From: an uncultured Mycobacterium sp. | GTDB taxonomy: Bacteria; Actinomycetota; Actinomycetes; Mycobacteriales; Mycobacteriaceae | Direction of reading: 5' to 3' | Length of the DNA: 64,000 nt | NCBI GenBank assembly: GCA_900078375.1 | Contig: FLQS01000001.1 | Coordinates: forward strand, 91,319-155,318 | In this document: piece after piece, positions 27,108 through 36,720 of the stretch | Layout: each line of letters begins with the position of its first letter | Position numbering within the stretch: position 1 is the first letter of the stretch | Notes under the pieces: generated by a model | The model's input: the letters and a program-made list of their open reading frames with translations, nothing else | Told to the model about the DNA's origin: nothing | The model's database searches: none | Program-made: the position numbers and the translations under genes

Positions 27108-27547
27108 GAGTCAAAGATCTCCAGCGGTCCGACATACGCACGGTTGGCTTTGATCCGTTCGGCAAGGCGCCAGCGCCCATCGCCGCTTCGGTGCCAGGTG
27201 TCGTGGTAGTCACCCAGAGTGTAGAAACGCACCGACGGGTCGGCATTCGAGTTGAGGTGGACGTCGCGGATGTAGGCCCTGCTCGTGGCGATGTCACCGA
27301 CGACGTCGACCACGACATTGCCCAGCAGATGCTGAGTCGGCCCACAGCTGTCGAGGAATCCACGGATCAGGCTGATGATCGTGGCGCTACCGGCCACGCG
27401 GCCGGTCCCGAAGTCTCCTTCCGCATCGTCGGTGAGGATTTCGGCCATCGTCGCCCAGTCGCGATCGTCCATCGCGCGGGCGAAGAGAATCAGCGCCCGC
27501 TCGATATCGCGCTCATCGCGCAACAGCGTCAGGTAATCCGAAGTCAT
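27104..27547 (-). CDS. SnoaL/NTF2-like protein
   Basis: The 147-residue protein has the cone-shaped NTF2 fold typical pattern: an N-terminal helix pair (DERDIERALILFARAMDDRDW), DDAEGDF, and HDTWHRSGDGRWRLAERI. Members include ketosteroid isomerases, small dehydratases and cyclases, and some are catalytically inert. It lies in the steroid cluster near kshA and kstD, so a role in isomerising or dehydrating a steroid intermediate is plausible. Catalytic residues cannot be assigned with certainty. Confidence 0.78.
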   Translation of the reverse strand: MTSDYLTLLRDERDIERALILFARAMDDRDWATMAEILTDDAEGDFGTGRVAGSATIISLIRGFLDSCGPTQHLLGNVVVDVVGDIATSRAYIRDVHLNSNADPSVRFYTLGDYHDTWHRSGDGRWRLAERIKANRAYVGPLEIFDS

Positions 27548-27566
27548 ATCCGTATTCGTATCACCC

Positions 27567-28643
27567 TCAGGCGAATTGAAAGGCGCTCACCGGCGCTTCG
27601 TCCGGGTAGCTGGTTGGGCCGCCGAGATCGTAGGCGGCGTTGAGCGCTCCGATGAACTGTGGATCGTGCAGCGGTTCGCCGGGCACGTCGAGCTTGATGC
27701 CCTTGCCCTTGAGGTCGTCGACCATCATCCCGATCGCTCGTTCGATCGTGATGTCGTCGGATCCGTCCATGTTCTTCTTCAGCTCGTCGAAGTCGGCGAA
27801 CACTTCTGCTGACCAGTGCACGAGGAACCGCAATTCGTCCGTGTGGTGGCGGGCGATGACGTCATCGCCGTTCTTCAACAGCCAGTGATCGCGATCAGTG
27901 GGGTCACCGGTGAACACAGTATCGAATGCCAGGCCGTTCGGAACCTGTTGACCCAGTGGCCCGTTCGCTTCGCCGCGGTGCACCATCATCTCGTTCTGTA
28001 CGACGACGGCCCGGTTGTTGATCGGCGGGAGAACCCGGGCGGGCGGCTTGAGTGGGCCGTCGGGCCAGTAGGTGAAACCCGAACCTTCGTCCAGCGAGAA
28101 CCAGGTGATCACCTGCGCCATTTTGATCAGGTACTCGGTGAACAGGCCGGACTTTCCCATCACACTGCACAACCAGGTCGGGGCGTTCTCATGGCGCACC
28201 CCGCGGAAGCTGGGGGAGTCGAGGTGGCCCGGATCGCGGTTGGCGCACGGCCCATTGATGTTGAAGAGCATCATCTCTGGCTTGGCGTACTGGGCGTTCC
28301 AGTAGTTCTTTGCGTGCTCGATGAACCCGGCGTTGTAGAAGCAGTCATGCAACTCGGGATAGAGGACCGTTCCGTAATTGGCCAGATACCCGCGGAACGT
28401 CGGGGTCAGGAACAGGTCCAGGGAGGGGGTGAATCCCTCGGGGAACGCACCGCTCATGGTGGCCATCAATTCGTCCGCCGACGCGAAGTGCTGGGCGATG
28501 ATGAGCTTCCAGGGTCCCTCGGCGTGCACGACGTCGAGCAGCCGCTGCCGCTGATCGTCGGTGTAGACGTCGCTGATCTCGCGTGGCGGAGCGACTGGAC
28601 GCAGGACATCGGACAGTTCGTGACGCCGCTCATCGGTCAGCAT
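27567..28643 (-). CDS. Putative non-haem iron oxygenase, family not recognised
   Basis: I do not recognise this 358-residue protein with certainty. It has a HLD triad start (DPGHLDSPSF, about 139-148), a distal His in QNEMMVHRGEANG (about 215-227) and an Arg in ELRFLVHWS, which resembles the HxD...H iron triad of 2-oxoglutarate or related oxygenases such as PhyH. The N-terminal DVLRPVAPPREISDVYTDDQR is unfamiliar. It starts 14 bases inside the esterase end and ends 20 before the SnoaL start, so it is part of one minus-strand operon. A hydroxylation role in the steroid pathway is inference. Confidence 0.5.
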   Translation of the reverse strand: MLTDERRHELSDVLRPVAPPREISDVYTDDQRQRLLDVVHAEGPWKLIIAQHFASADELMATMSGAFPEGFTPSLDLFLTPTFRGYLANYGTVLYPELHDCFYNAGFIEHAKNYWNAQYAKPEMMLFNINGPCANRDPGHLDSPSFRGVRHENAPTWLCSVMGKSGLFTEYLIKMAQVITWFSLDEGSGFTYWPDGPLKPPARVLPPINNRAVVVQNEMMVHRGEANGPLGQQVPNGLAFDTVFTGDPTDRDHWLLKNGDDVIARHHTDELRFLVHWSAEVFADFDELKKNMDGSDDITIERAIGMMVDDLKGKGIKLDVPGEPLHDPQFIGALNAAYDLGGPTSYPDEAPVSAFQFA

Positions 28644-29670
28644 GGTGCTCTCCTTCGGTGGTGAGGTCTTCGATTGTGGGCAGCCACGGTTCGGATGATC
28701 GGGTGGGCGTCCGTTGATCGGGAGATTCGTTGTCGCAGAGTTGATGGGCGAACTTCGCCCGGAGCACTGCGCCGATCTCGGCTATCGCCAAGCGTCCGCG
28801 TGCGGTGGTATCGGAGCGCATCAGAAAACCGTGGTACACGCCGGGATAGCGCGTCATCGAGGTCTGCACCCCCGCGTCGGACAACCGGCGGGCATAGCGC
28901 TCGCCCCAGTCCCGAATGGGGTCGCACTCGCCGGTGACGACGATGGCCGGCGGTAGGGCGCTCAGATCGCTGGCATAGGCGGGAATCTGGTAGGGATCGT
29001 GCGGCGATCCGGCGCCGCCGTCGACCAATTCGTGCATGTACAGGATGTCGTCGTGGCGCAGCAGTGGGGCGTCGGGCATCGAGGTGATCGACGGTGCACC
29101 CATGTCCCTGTCCAAGCCGGGGTAGAGCAACACCTGCGCGCTGATTCGGGGTCCGGCGCGGTCTCGGGCCGCCAGCGCCACGGCAGCGGCCAGCGAACCG
29201 CCCGCACTGTCACCCACGATCGCCAGTCGGCCGGTGTCCACATCGAGGTCATCACCGTGGCCGCTGACCCATGCGGTGGCAGCGTAGGCATCCTCGAATT
29301 GCGCCGGCGGTGGCGACTCCGGCGCCAGCCGGTATTCGACGGCTATCACGGCGGCTCCGCTGGCGTGGGCCAGCTCGCGCGCCAACGGTTCGAACGAGTG
29401 ATTGCTGCCCATCACCAGCCCGCCGCCGTGCAGGTAAACCATTACCGGCAAACAAGACTCGGTGGTGGGGCGATAGAGGCGAAGCGGGATCGGGCCGGCC
29501 GGTCCCGGTGCGGTCAGATCGTCGATTCTGACCATTGGCGGCATATCGGGGCGCGGCGCGGACTCGAGGCCGGCCCGTACGGCGACCAACCCCCTGGCAC
29601 GCATCGGAACCACGTCACCCAACGACGCGACGCGCGCAGCGGCATCGGGGTCGAGCTGGGGGAGACGCAT
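28630..29670 (-). CDS. HSL-family alpha/beta hydrolase (esterase)
   Basis: This 346-residue enzyme shows the oxyanion HGGGLVMG (about 88-95), the nucleophile motif GDSAGGS, an acid in TGECDPIRDWG and the His in YPGVYHGF, all typical of hormone-sensitive-lipase-type esterases. ATG 29670 was chosen since a longer frame upstream is inside the SDR gene. It is in the cluster with three Baeyer-Villiger enzymes, whose ester or lactone products are natural substrates for such hydrolases. It lies 1 base from the SDR and overlaps the next gene by 14 bases. Confidence 0.85.
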   Translation of the reverse strand: MRLPQLDPDAAARVASLGDVVPMRARGLVAVRAGLESAPRPDMPPMVRIDDLTAPGPAGPIPLRLYRPTTESCLPVMVYLHGGGLVMGSNHSFEPLARELAHASGAAVIAVEYRLAPESPPPAQFEDAYAATAWVSGHGDDLDVDTGRLAIVGDSAGGSLAAAVALAARDRAGPRISAQVLLYPGLDRDMGAPSITSMPDAPLLRHDDILYMHELVDGGAGSPHDPYQIPAYASDLSALPPAIVVTGECDPIRDWGERYARRLSDAGVQTSMTRYPGVYHGFLMRSDTTARGRLAIAEIGAVLRAKFAHQLCDNESPDQRTPTRSSEPWLPTIEDLTTEGEHHADR

Positions 29671-29671
29671 C

Positions 29672-30535
29672 TCAGGTCTCGGCGGGATCGAACCGACGTT
29701 GGGTGCGCAACTGAGGAGCCTCTTGACTGGCCAACACGCGTGCCCGCTCCGCCATCGCCGATCCCACGTACTCGGGCTGGGTGAGCAGGTAGAACCGGCC
29801 TTCAGCGGCTTGCTCGAACACCGTTTCGGCAGCGGCCAGCGGATCCATTGCCGCGGCCTTGATGTCGAGCATGGCGGTGCGCTGGGCCTCCGCGGCGCCA
29901 GTGTCACCGGACTGCACGCCCCCGGCGGACTCGAAGATGTTCGACACCACCGCACCGGGCAGTACCGCTTGAACGTGAATGTGGTGATCGTGACCGGCGG
30001 ACTGGACCTCCAGATGCAAGCATTCGGTAAGTGCCAGCACGGCATGCTTGCTCACGATGTACGGCGCCTGCAGGGGCACCACCGCGACTCCGCCGATCGA
30101 GGACAGGTTCCACACCCACGCGGGTGCGCTCGTGGTCATCATCTTGGGTAGAAACGCCCGGATGCCATGGAAGACGCCGCTGACGTTGATGTCCAGCACC
30201 CGTTGCCAATTGGCGACGGGAGTGTCCCAGACGTAGCCGAATTGTTCGATGCCGGCATTGTTGACCAACAGACGCACGTCGCCCAGATCGCGGTAGATAT
30301 CGTCGGCCAGTGCCTGCACAGCCGCGGCATCGCGGACGTCACACACCGCATCGATCGCGGAACCGCCTGCCGTAGTGAGCTCTTCGCGAAGCGCAGCCAC
30401 TGCCGCAGCGTCGACATCCGCCAGCACCACCGTCATGCCCAGTCGGCTGGCGTGGCGGGCTATCCCGGCACCGATGCCGGCACCGGCGCCGGTGATAACC
30501 GCGACACCGGCGGCAAAGGCATCGCGGGCGTTCAC
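29672..30535 (-). CDS. Short-chain dehydrogenase/reductase
   Basis: The 287-residue SDR has the nucleotide motif TGAGAGIGAG (about 15-24), NNAG (about 91-94), the catalytic Ser in NLSSIGG and YIVSK (Tyr-x3-Lys). It probably oxidises or reduces a hydroxy or keto group on the steroid or a side chain using NAD(P). The GTG start overlaps the upstream SnoaL-like stop as GTGA. It is embedded in the operon with the esterase, the putative iron oxygenase and acyl-CoA genes. Confidence 0.87.
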   Translation of the reverse strand: MNARDAFAAGVAVITGAGAGIGAGIARHASRLGMTVVLADVDAAAVAALREELTTAGGSAIDAVCDVRDAAAVQALADDIYRDLGDVRLLVNNAGIEQFGYVWDTPVANWQRVLDINVSGVFHGIRAFLPKMMTTSAPAWVWNLSSIGGVAVVPLQAPYIVSKHAVLALTECLHLEVQSAGHDHHIHVQAVLPGAVVSNIFESAGGVQSGDTGAAEAQRTAMLDIKAAAMDPLAAAETVFEQAAEGRFYLLTQPEYVGSAMAERARVLASQEAPQLRTQRRFDPAET

Positions 30536-31017
30536 GCCGGCTGGGTGCCGGCGGCGGCAGCGGCGTATTGAGCGAACGGCACCGAATCCTCGGCGTCGAG
30601 CACCACCGTCATGGAGGTGAACACAAATCCGTCGGTTGAGCGTCGGATGCCGGCGTCGACGACACCGCTGGACACGGCGAACGGGACGTTGTTGGTGATC
30701 TGATTGACGAACAGATAGAACCGGACCGTCGTCACGTCACCGTTGATCCCGGTCCGGAAGATGTTGGTCGCATGGTGACGGCACGGGTACGGGTTTTCGC
30801 TGCGATGCTCGATCAGCCAAGCGCGCGTCTCGGCGCCGCCGTGCAACTCCGCGGCGAGAAGATGCTCGAACGGGCAGTTCCCGGAATCCGAGCGGCTCAG
30901 GTATTCCATCTCGTCACCGATACGGGCGCCGACCTCGTCGAAGTGGCCCTGGTCATAGTGAAACCAGAATCCGGCGATGAACTCCTGGATCTCGGACAGG
31001 GCGATCTCGTTGCTCAT
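30532..31017 (-). CDS. SnoaL/NTF2-like protein
   Basis: This 161-residue protein has the NTF2-like pattern: IQEFIAGFWFHYDQGHFDEV at the N-terminus and beta strands later (VTTVRFYLFVN, VFTSMTVVLDAED). It contains CRHHATNIF in the middle. Relatives serve as isomerases, dehydratases or binding proteins. It is coupled by a four-base overlap to the SDR, so both probably work on the same intermediate. It is the second such fold in the cluster and is only distantly similar to the one at 27104-27547. Confidence 0.77.
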   Translation of the reverse strand: MSNEIALSEIQEFIAGFWFHYDQGHFDEVGARIGDEMEYLSRSDSGNCPFEHLLAAELHGGAETRAWLIEHRSENPYPCRHHATNIFRTGINGDVTTVRFYLFVNQITNNVPFAVSSGVVDAGIRRSTDGFVFTSMTVVLDAEDSVPFAQYAAAAAGTQPA

Positions 31018-31053
31018 GACCGGCAGTCAACCCTGGCTGAAGTGCCCGTGGCA

Positions 31054-32643
31054 CTACTGGTGACCGATGAGTGGAACACCTGGCAGGCTGAACCGTTGCC
31101 GGAGGTCGCGCTTGAGAAGCTTCCCGCTGGGGTTCTTCGGCAGCTCGCTGACGACGAAGATGTGCTTGGGAGTCTTGAACCCGGCGAGGTGTTTCCGGCA
31201 GTGGGCAATCACGTCGTCCTCGGTCACCTCGGCGCCCGCACGCCAAACGACCGCGGCCACCACCGCTTCTACCCACACGGGATGCGGCAACCCGAACACC
31301 GCGGCCTCCTCGACGCCGGCGTGCAGGTAGAGCACTTCTTCGACCTCGCGGCTGGCGACATTCTCCCCGCCCGTCTTGATCATGTCCTTCTTCCGGTCCA
31401 CGACGTGGAGAAATCCGGCGTCGTCATAGAAGCCGAGGTCTCCCGAGTGGAACCAGCCGCCGCGGAACGCCTCGGCGGATTTGAGCGGGTCATCGAGGTA
31501 GCCGAGCATGAGATGCGGACTGCGATGGGCGATCTCGCCGATCGTCCCGGCGGGCACGGGTGTGTCCGTCTCATCGAGGATGGCGGTTTCGACGTTGAGC
31601 ACCGGGCGCCCCGCAGCACCTGCGTGGGTCTCTTGGTCTGCCGGACCCAGCGCCGAGGCAAGTGGCGCGATTTCGGTTTGCCCGTAGAAGTTCCAGAGCT
31701 GGAGGTCGGGTAGGCGATGGCGGATTTCGTGCAGGATCTCCGTCGGCATCGCCGACGCTCCGTAGTACCCCTTGCGCAGGCTCGACAGATTCACCTGATC
31801 GAACAGTGGGCAGCGCAACAGGCTGATCCAGACCGTGGGCGGCGCGAAGTAGTTGGTCACCGAGTAGCGCTCGATGGTGCGCAACACCAACTCCGGATCG
31901 GGCCGGGGGAGAAGGATGCTCGTCGCCCCGAGATACACGTCGGTGGCGAGGAAGTTGTCCAGCTGTGCACAGTGGTAGAGCGGCAGCGAATGGATTTCGA
32001 CATCGTCGGTGCTCATAGATCCCGCTGTGATGGTGCTGACGTACTGCCACATCAGACTGCGGCTGGAATGCATGACACCCTTGGGTCGTGATTCGGTGCC
32101 GCTGGTGTACATCACTCTCAGCAGTTGGTCATCGTGCACCTCCGGCGTGGGTGGAGATGACGTGGTGGCCAGGCACTGTTCGAAATCGGTCCAGCCCGGC
32201 GGCGTCGGTGATTCGGTCGTGGCTATCGCGATGCGCGTCGAGACATTCCCGCCGCGACGCATCGCGTCCTCGGCCACTGCGACGAGATCGCACTCGACGA
32301 TGAAAGCCGTTGCCCGGCAATGCCCCAAGATGAAAGCGATCTCTTCGGCGGTAAGCATGAAGTTCAAGGGCACGAGCACGACCGCCGCGCGCGCTGTGGC
32401 AAAGGCCAATACCGCGTACTGCCAACAATTACGTGCGAGCAGTGCGACGCGATCACCGGGACCTAACCCGTTGTCGCCCAACGCGGCCGCGGCCCGGTCG
32501 ACGAGCTCGTCGAACTCGGCGAACGTCAACGTCACCGCGCCGTCGATGATCGCGATCTTGTCCGGGTGGCGGCGAGCGGAGCGCCGCGGAATGTCGCCCA
32601 AGCCATGTCCTCGGGCAGAGCGGACGAGGTCATCGAGGCTCAC
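31054..32643 (-). CDS. Acyl-CoA ligase (FadD-type)
   Basis: The 529-residue protein carries the adenylation motifs MYTSGTESRPKGVMHS (about 170-186), YGQTEIAP, the hinge region GDLGFYDDAGFLHVVDRKKDMIKTGGENV and the C-terminal Lys in LPKNPSGKLLKRD. It would activate a steroid-derived carboxylic acid to a CoA thioester with ATP. The start GTG 32643 overlaps the acyl-CoA dehydrogenase stop, giving an activation-dehydrogenation pair. The chain or ring acid used is unknown. It lies 36 bases upstream of the SnoaL-like gene on the same strand. Confidence 0.9.
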   Translation of the reverse strand: MSLDDLVRSARGHGLGDIPRRSARRHPDKIAIIDGAVTLTFAEFDELVDRAAAALGDNGLGPGDRVALLARNCWQYAVLAFATARAAVVLVPLNFMLTAEEIAFILGHCRATAFIVECDLVAVAEDAMRRGGNVSTRIAIATTESPTPPGWTDFEQCLATTSSPPTPEVHDDQLLRVMYTSGTESRPKGVMHSSRSLMWQYVSTITAGSMSTDDVEIHSLPLYHCAQLDNFLATDVYLGATSILLPRPDPELVLRTIERYSVTNYFAPPTVWISLLRCPLFDQVNLSSLRKGYYGASAMPTEILHEIRHRLPDLQLWNFYGQTEIAPLASALGPADQETHAGAAGRPVLNVETAILDETDTPVPAGTIGEIAHRSPHLMLGYLDDPLKSAEAFRGGWFHSGDLGFYDDAGFLHVVDRKKDMIKTGGENVASREVEEVLYLHAGVEEAAVFGLPHPVWVEAVVAAVVWRAGAEVTEDDVIAHCRKHLAGFKTPKHIFVVSELPKNPSGKLLKRDLRQRFSLPGVPLIGHQ

Positions 32644-33812
32644 GGCGAGGCCTTCGTCCGCTTGGGGTCCAGGGCGAGGTCGCGCCCGATGATTTCCCGC
32701 ATGATCTCCGAGGTTCCGCCGTACACCCTGGTTACCCGAGCGTCGACGGACGCCCGCGCAATGGGATATTCACGCATGTACCCGTAGCCTCCGAACAACT
32801 GCTGACAACCGTCGAGCACCCGAAATTCCATTTCGGTCGCCCACAGTTTGGCCTTGGCGGCGTCGGCCGGAGTCAGCAGGCCGGCGTTGAGTTGGATAAC
32901 ACAGCGGTCGATGAACGACTCCGCAACGGAAACCTCTGTCGCGGCGTCAGCCAGGGCGAATCGAGTGTTCTGCAAGGCGCCGATCGGCTTGCCGAACGCG
33001 ACACGCTCGCGGACGTAGTCGATGGTCCACTGCAGCGCTGCGCGGGCGCGGCCCAGACTGCCGACCGCGATCTGCATGCGTTCCTGAGGCAGATTGCGCA
33101 TCAGGTATTCGAATCCGCGGCCCACCTCCCCGAGAACGTTCGCTTTGGGCACCGCCACATCGGTGAAGGACAGCTCGGAGGTGTCCTGGCAATGGAGCCC
33201 GAGCTTGTCGAGGTTACGGCCACGTTCGAAGCCGGGCATTCCGCGCTCGACGACCATCAACGTCAGCCCCTTGTGGCGGTCCTGGGACGTGCGCACCGCG
33301 GTGATGACCAGGTCGGCGTTCTGCCCGTTGGTGATGAACGTCTTCGCTCCGTTGACGATGAAGTGATCGCCGGCGTCGACACCACTGGTGCGAATGGCGG
33401 CGACGTCAGAGCCGGCCCCAGGTTCGGTCATCGCGATCGCGGCGATCAACTCGCCGCGGACGAAGCCGGGTAGCCAACGTTGCCGCTGCGTCGCGTCGCC
33501 GACCTCGGCGAGGTACGGCAGGCATATGTCGTTGTGTACCGCGAAGCTGAGGCCGACGTTCCCTGCGTGAGCTGCCATGCAACGCTCGATGAGGATTTGG
33601 TTGTAGCGAAAGTCCTTGGTACCCAGGCCGCCGAACTCCTCGGGCGCAGCGAAGCCGAGCAGACCGATTGCGCCCGCTGCCGCGAAAACGTGCCGCGGCG
33701 CGATGCCGGCGTCCTCCCACAACTCGATGTGGGGGGCGATCTCTTTGGCGGCGAAGCTTCCGGCCAGTTCGCCAAAGGCGAGGTGATCGTCGTCGTAATG
33801 CACGCGTTGCAT
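32640..33812 (-). CDS. Acyl-CoA dehydrogenase (FadE-type)
   Basis: This 390-residue protein has the ACAD fold: TEPGAGSDVAAIRT (FAD/substrate region), NGAKTFITNG, a long helical core and the C-terminal segment FGGYGYMREYPIARASVDARVTRVYGGTSEI with the expected catalytic Glu. It would desaturate the acyl-CoA made by the ligase next door. ATG 33812 was chosen over an upstream in-frame start because it gives MQRVHYDDDHLAF, typical of FadE N-termini. It diverges from the Baeyer-Villiger enzyme gene, with 101 bases between them. Steroid side-chain FadE enzymes are often heteromers, but no second subunit is seen. Confidence 0.9.
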   Translation of the reverse strand: MQRVHYDDDHLAFGELAGSFAAKEIAPHIELWEDAGIAPRHVFAAAGAIGLLGFAAPEEFGGLGTKDFRYNQILIERCMAAHAGNVGLSFAVHNDICLPYLAEVGDATQRQRWLPGFVRGELIAAIAMTEPGAGSDVAAIRTSGVDAGDHFIVNGAKTFITNGQNADLVITAVRTSQDRHKGLTLMVVERGMPGFERGRNLDKLGLHCQDTSELSFTDVAVPKANVLGEVGRGFEYLMRNLPQERMQIAVGSLGRARAALQWTIDYVRERVAFGKPIGALQNTRFALADAATEVSVAESFIDRCVIQLNAGLLTPADAAKAKLWATEMEFRVLDGCQQLFGGYGYMREYPIARASVDARVTRVYGGTSEIMREIIGRDLALDPKRTKASP

Positions 33813-33913
33813 GGGCCGAACTCTAGGCAGGGGAGCGGCCATTGCCGGTTGGTCTCCCGCTGAGTAGACAACAGGATCGCCGGCGCTGCGCACCTCTTCG
33901 ATACTCGGGTGTC

Positions 33914-35836
33914 ATGAGCACTGGATCAGCTGCCGTTGCGGTGAGCGCCGACGTCGATACGGCCACGTTGCGGGACCACCTGCAGCAGGCCGACCCGGGC
34001 GTTCTGGTCGCCGTGCTGGCACAGATGACCGGTGACGCATCGGTCGTTGACCGGTATGCAGCCAAGATCGACCACGTTCCCGATCCGCCCGAAAAAGCCG
34101 GTAAGACCGATCAGGCCACGGCCGCGGCGCTGGCGGATGAGATCGTGGCCGCGCTCGGCCAATCCCGGCGTCCCGGCACGCCCGCCGCCGATGACCGCGA
34201 CTTGTTCGCCCGGCTCTTACCGGTTGCGTTGGGCGCAGAGGTCGACGACGAACAGATCGACCTGCTTCTCGAGCAGGGCGGATTCCGGCCCTCACAGCCC
34301 ACGCTGCCGCGGAGCACACCGATTCCGGCGACGACCACCGTGGCGATCATCGGCGCAGGCATCGCGGGCATCGCGGTCGCGCTGGCCGCCGCGGAGGGGG
34401 GTGTGCACTTCGAGATCTTCGACCGCAACGCCGAAGTCGGTGGAACCTGGTTGACCACAACGTATCCGGGCATCGGGGTGGACACCCCGTCGGCCTACTA
34501 CTCGCTCTCGCGGGAAGTGAATCCGGATTGGTCGAGCTACTACCCGATTGGCGCCGAATATCAGGCTTACCTCGTGCGGTTGGCGGACAAACATGACCTT
34601 CGCCGCCACATCCGGTTCGGTACCGAAGTGGAAGCGCTGTGGTGGGACGAACAACGCAAGCAGTGGCAGATCCGGTCCCGCACCGCCGATGGCACCGAGA
34701 GCGTCGACTATGCCAGCGTCGTTGTCACCGCGGCGGGTTACTTGAATCGCCCTCGCTTCCCCGACGTGAAGGGGCGTGACGCGTTCACTGGCATCAGCGT
34801 CCACTCGGCGCAGTGGGACCCCACGCTGGATCTCGCCGGAAAGCGGGTGGCGGTCATCGGCGCGGGCTGCACCGCCGTGCAGATTGTCGACGCCTGCGTC
34901 GACGACGTCGAACATCTCACGGTGTTTCAGCGCCAACCGCATTGGGTGGCGCCGCGTAAACGGCTGTCCGACGAGGTCCCCGAGCACCGCCGCTACCTCG
35001 GCCGGGTGCTGCCGTTCTATGCGATGTGGCACCGACTGAAGTCGTATTGGGCCACCGCCGACAACAATTACCCGATCATCCTGCAAGATCCCGAGTGGTC
35101 GAAGACCCACCTGTCGATTTCGCCGGCCAATGACGTGCTTCTGAAGATGTGCCAGGAGTACATCGACCGGACATTCGGTGCCGGAACTGAATTGGCACGC
35201 AAGGTCACCCCGGATTTTGCGCCGTATGGCAAGCGCATCATCCGTGATCCAGGCGGTTACTACGCGGCGTTGACCCGCGATCACGTCGATGTCGAAGCCA
35301 GTGAGCCCGCGGAGGTGAACGCGGACGGCATCGTCACGGCCGACGGACGGCAGATCGACCTGGATGTCATCATCTACGCCACCGGCTACCACCTGGATTT
35401 CCTGTCTACGGTCGACATCCGTGGCCGTGACGGCAAGACTCTGGCCCAGGAATGGGGCGACAGTCCACGCGCCTACCGCGGGGGAACCGTCGCGGGATTT
35501 CCGAACCTGTTCATCACCTCAGCGCCCAACTACAGCCCCGGACATGGGGCAGGCGCTAATTTCTCGATGGAGGTGCTGGCGCATTACATCCTGGAGTGCC
35601 TTCAACTGATGGCACTGCGCGGCGCGACGACGATGGAAGTCACGCAGAACGCTTACCGGGACTACGTGGCGGGCATCGACGAGGCCATGCAGGGCACGGT
35701 CTGGTGTCACACCCCCAATGCCCACACCTACTACCGGTCGCAGTCCGGTCGGGTCGTGGTGGCCACCCCGTATCGGCTGGTCGACCTGTGGCAACAGCAC
35801 CGGGCACCCATCGAAGACGACTTCATTCTCCGATGA
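33914..35836 (+). CDS. HAPMO-type Baeyer-Villiger monooxygenase
   Basis: This 640-residue flavoprotein has a 140-residue N-terminal extension, two Rossmann motifs (VAIIGAGIAGIAVALA and AVIGAGCTAVQIV) and the Baeyer-Villiger fingerprint FTGISVHSAQW. The extension matches 4-hydroxyacetophenone monooxygenase-type enzymes. It inserts oxygen next to a ketone, forming an ester or lactone. Steroid 17- or 20-ketones are candidates given the cluster, but the substrate is inferred. ATG 33914 was preferred over an ATG 24 codons upstream. Its stop overlaps the following SDR start. Confidence 0.88.
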   Translation: MSTGSAAVAVSADVDTATLRDHLQQADPGVLVAVLAQMTGDASVVDRYAAKIDHVPDPPEKAGKTDQATAAALADEIVAALGQSRRPGTPAADDRDLFARLLPVALGAEVDDEQIDLLLEQGGFRPSQPTLPRSTPIPATTTVAIIGAGIAGIAVALAAAEGGVHFEIFDRNAEVGGTWLTTTYPGIGVDTPSAYYSLSREVNPDWSSYYPIGAEYQAYLVRLADKHDLRRHIRFGTEVEALWWDEQRKQWQIRSRTADGTESVDYASVVVTAAGYLNRPRFPDVKGRDAFTGISVHSAQWDPTLDLAGKRVAVIGAGCTAVQIVDACVDDVEHLTVFQRQPHWVAPRKRLSDEVPEHRRYLGRVLPFYAMWHRLKSYWATADNNYPIILQDPEWSKTHLSISPANDVLLKMCQEYIDRTFGAGTELARKVTPDFAPYGKRIIRDPGGYYAALTRDHVDVEASEPAEVNADGIVTADGRQIDLDVIIYATGYHLDFLSTVDIRGRDGKTLAQEWGDSPRAYRGGTVAGFPNLFITSAPNYSPGHGAGANFSMEVLAHYILECLQLMALRGATTMEVTQNAYRDYVAGIDEAMQGTVWCHTPNAHTYYRSQSGRVVVATPYRLVDLWQQHRAPIEDDFILR

Positions 35837-36720
35837 CCCAGATCCTTACCGGCAGAACGGCATTGGTAACGGGGAGCAGCCGTGGGATCGGACGGGCGAT
35901 CGCTCAACGACTGGCCGCCGAAGGTGCCACCGTCGTGGTGACCGCCCGCGCCAACACAACCTCGCCATCGGTGCGCTCGGGGGTCTGCGAGGCGATACCG
36001 GGCACTATTGCGGAGACCGTCGCGCTCATCGAAGAGGCCGGCGGCCACGCCTTTGGACTGGTCGCTGACCTCGAAGACCCCCTAGCGCGTGACGGTTTGG
36101 TCGACGCGGTGGTGAACCGCACCGGCCGCATTGACATTGTGGTCAACAATGCCGGCTTTGCCGACTACGGGGTGGTCGAAGACATGCCCTTGGAGACGTT
36201 CGATCGGACCGTCGAGCACTATCTGAAGGTCCCGTTCGTATTGGCGAAAGCCGCAGTGCCACATATGCGGCGACAGGGTGCGGGCTGGATCGTCAACATC
36301 GGCTCGGTCACCGGAGTAGCCCCGGTGCGGCCCTACCGCGACTACAACAAGACTGCCGGTGACGTGATCTATGCGTCGTGTAAGGCCGCGCTGCACCGCT
36401 TCACCCAGGGCGTGGCCGCCGAGCTGCTCGACGCCAATATCGCGGTGAACTGCGTAGGCCCGTCGACGGCGGTGCGGACCCCGGGTGCCGCGGCCCTGAT
36501 TCCCGACAGCTTTCCGACCGAGCCGGTCGAATATCTAGCCGAAACCGTGTTGGCGATGTGTCACCTGCCGGCCGAACAACGAACGGGCCTAGTGGCTTTC
36601 AGCCTGCACTACCCGTGGTCACAGCAACTGCCGGTGCATTCCCTCGACGGCGGGACGGTGTTACCTCCGCTGGAGCCACCGGACACTGCAAACCCGAATA
36701 TTCTGCCCGCGGGCCGTTAG
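35833..36720 (+). CDS. Short-chain dehydrogenase/reductase
   Basis: The 295-residue SDR starts at ATG 35833, overlapping the monooxygenase stop (ATGA), so the two are coupled. It has TGSSRGIGRA (about 12-21), NNAG (about 99-102), NIGSVTG with the catalytic Ser, and YASCK as the Tyr-x3-Lys. A typical role is to make the ketone for the Baeyer-Villiger enzyme or to process its alcohol product. There is an insertion, with GVCEAIPGT after TARANTTSPSV, that is unusual. Its end converges with the Dabb gene. Confidence 0.87.
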   Translation: MTQILTGRTALVTGSSRGIGRAIAQRLAAEGATVVVTARANTTSPSVRSGVCEAIPGTIAETVALIEEAGGHAFGLVADLEDPLARDGLVDAVVNRTGRIDIVVNNAGFADYGVVEDMPLETFDRTVEHYLKVPFVLAKAAVPHMRRQGAGWIVNIGSVTGVAPVRPYRDYNKTAGDVIYASCKAALHRFTQGVAAELLDANIAVNCVGPSTAVRTPGAAALIPDSFPTEPVEYLAETVLAMCHLPAEQRTGLVAFSLHYPWSQQLPVHSLDGGTVLPPLEPPDTANPNILPAGR

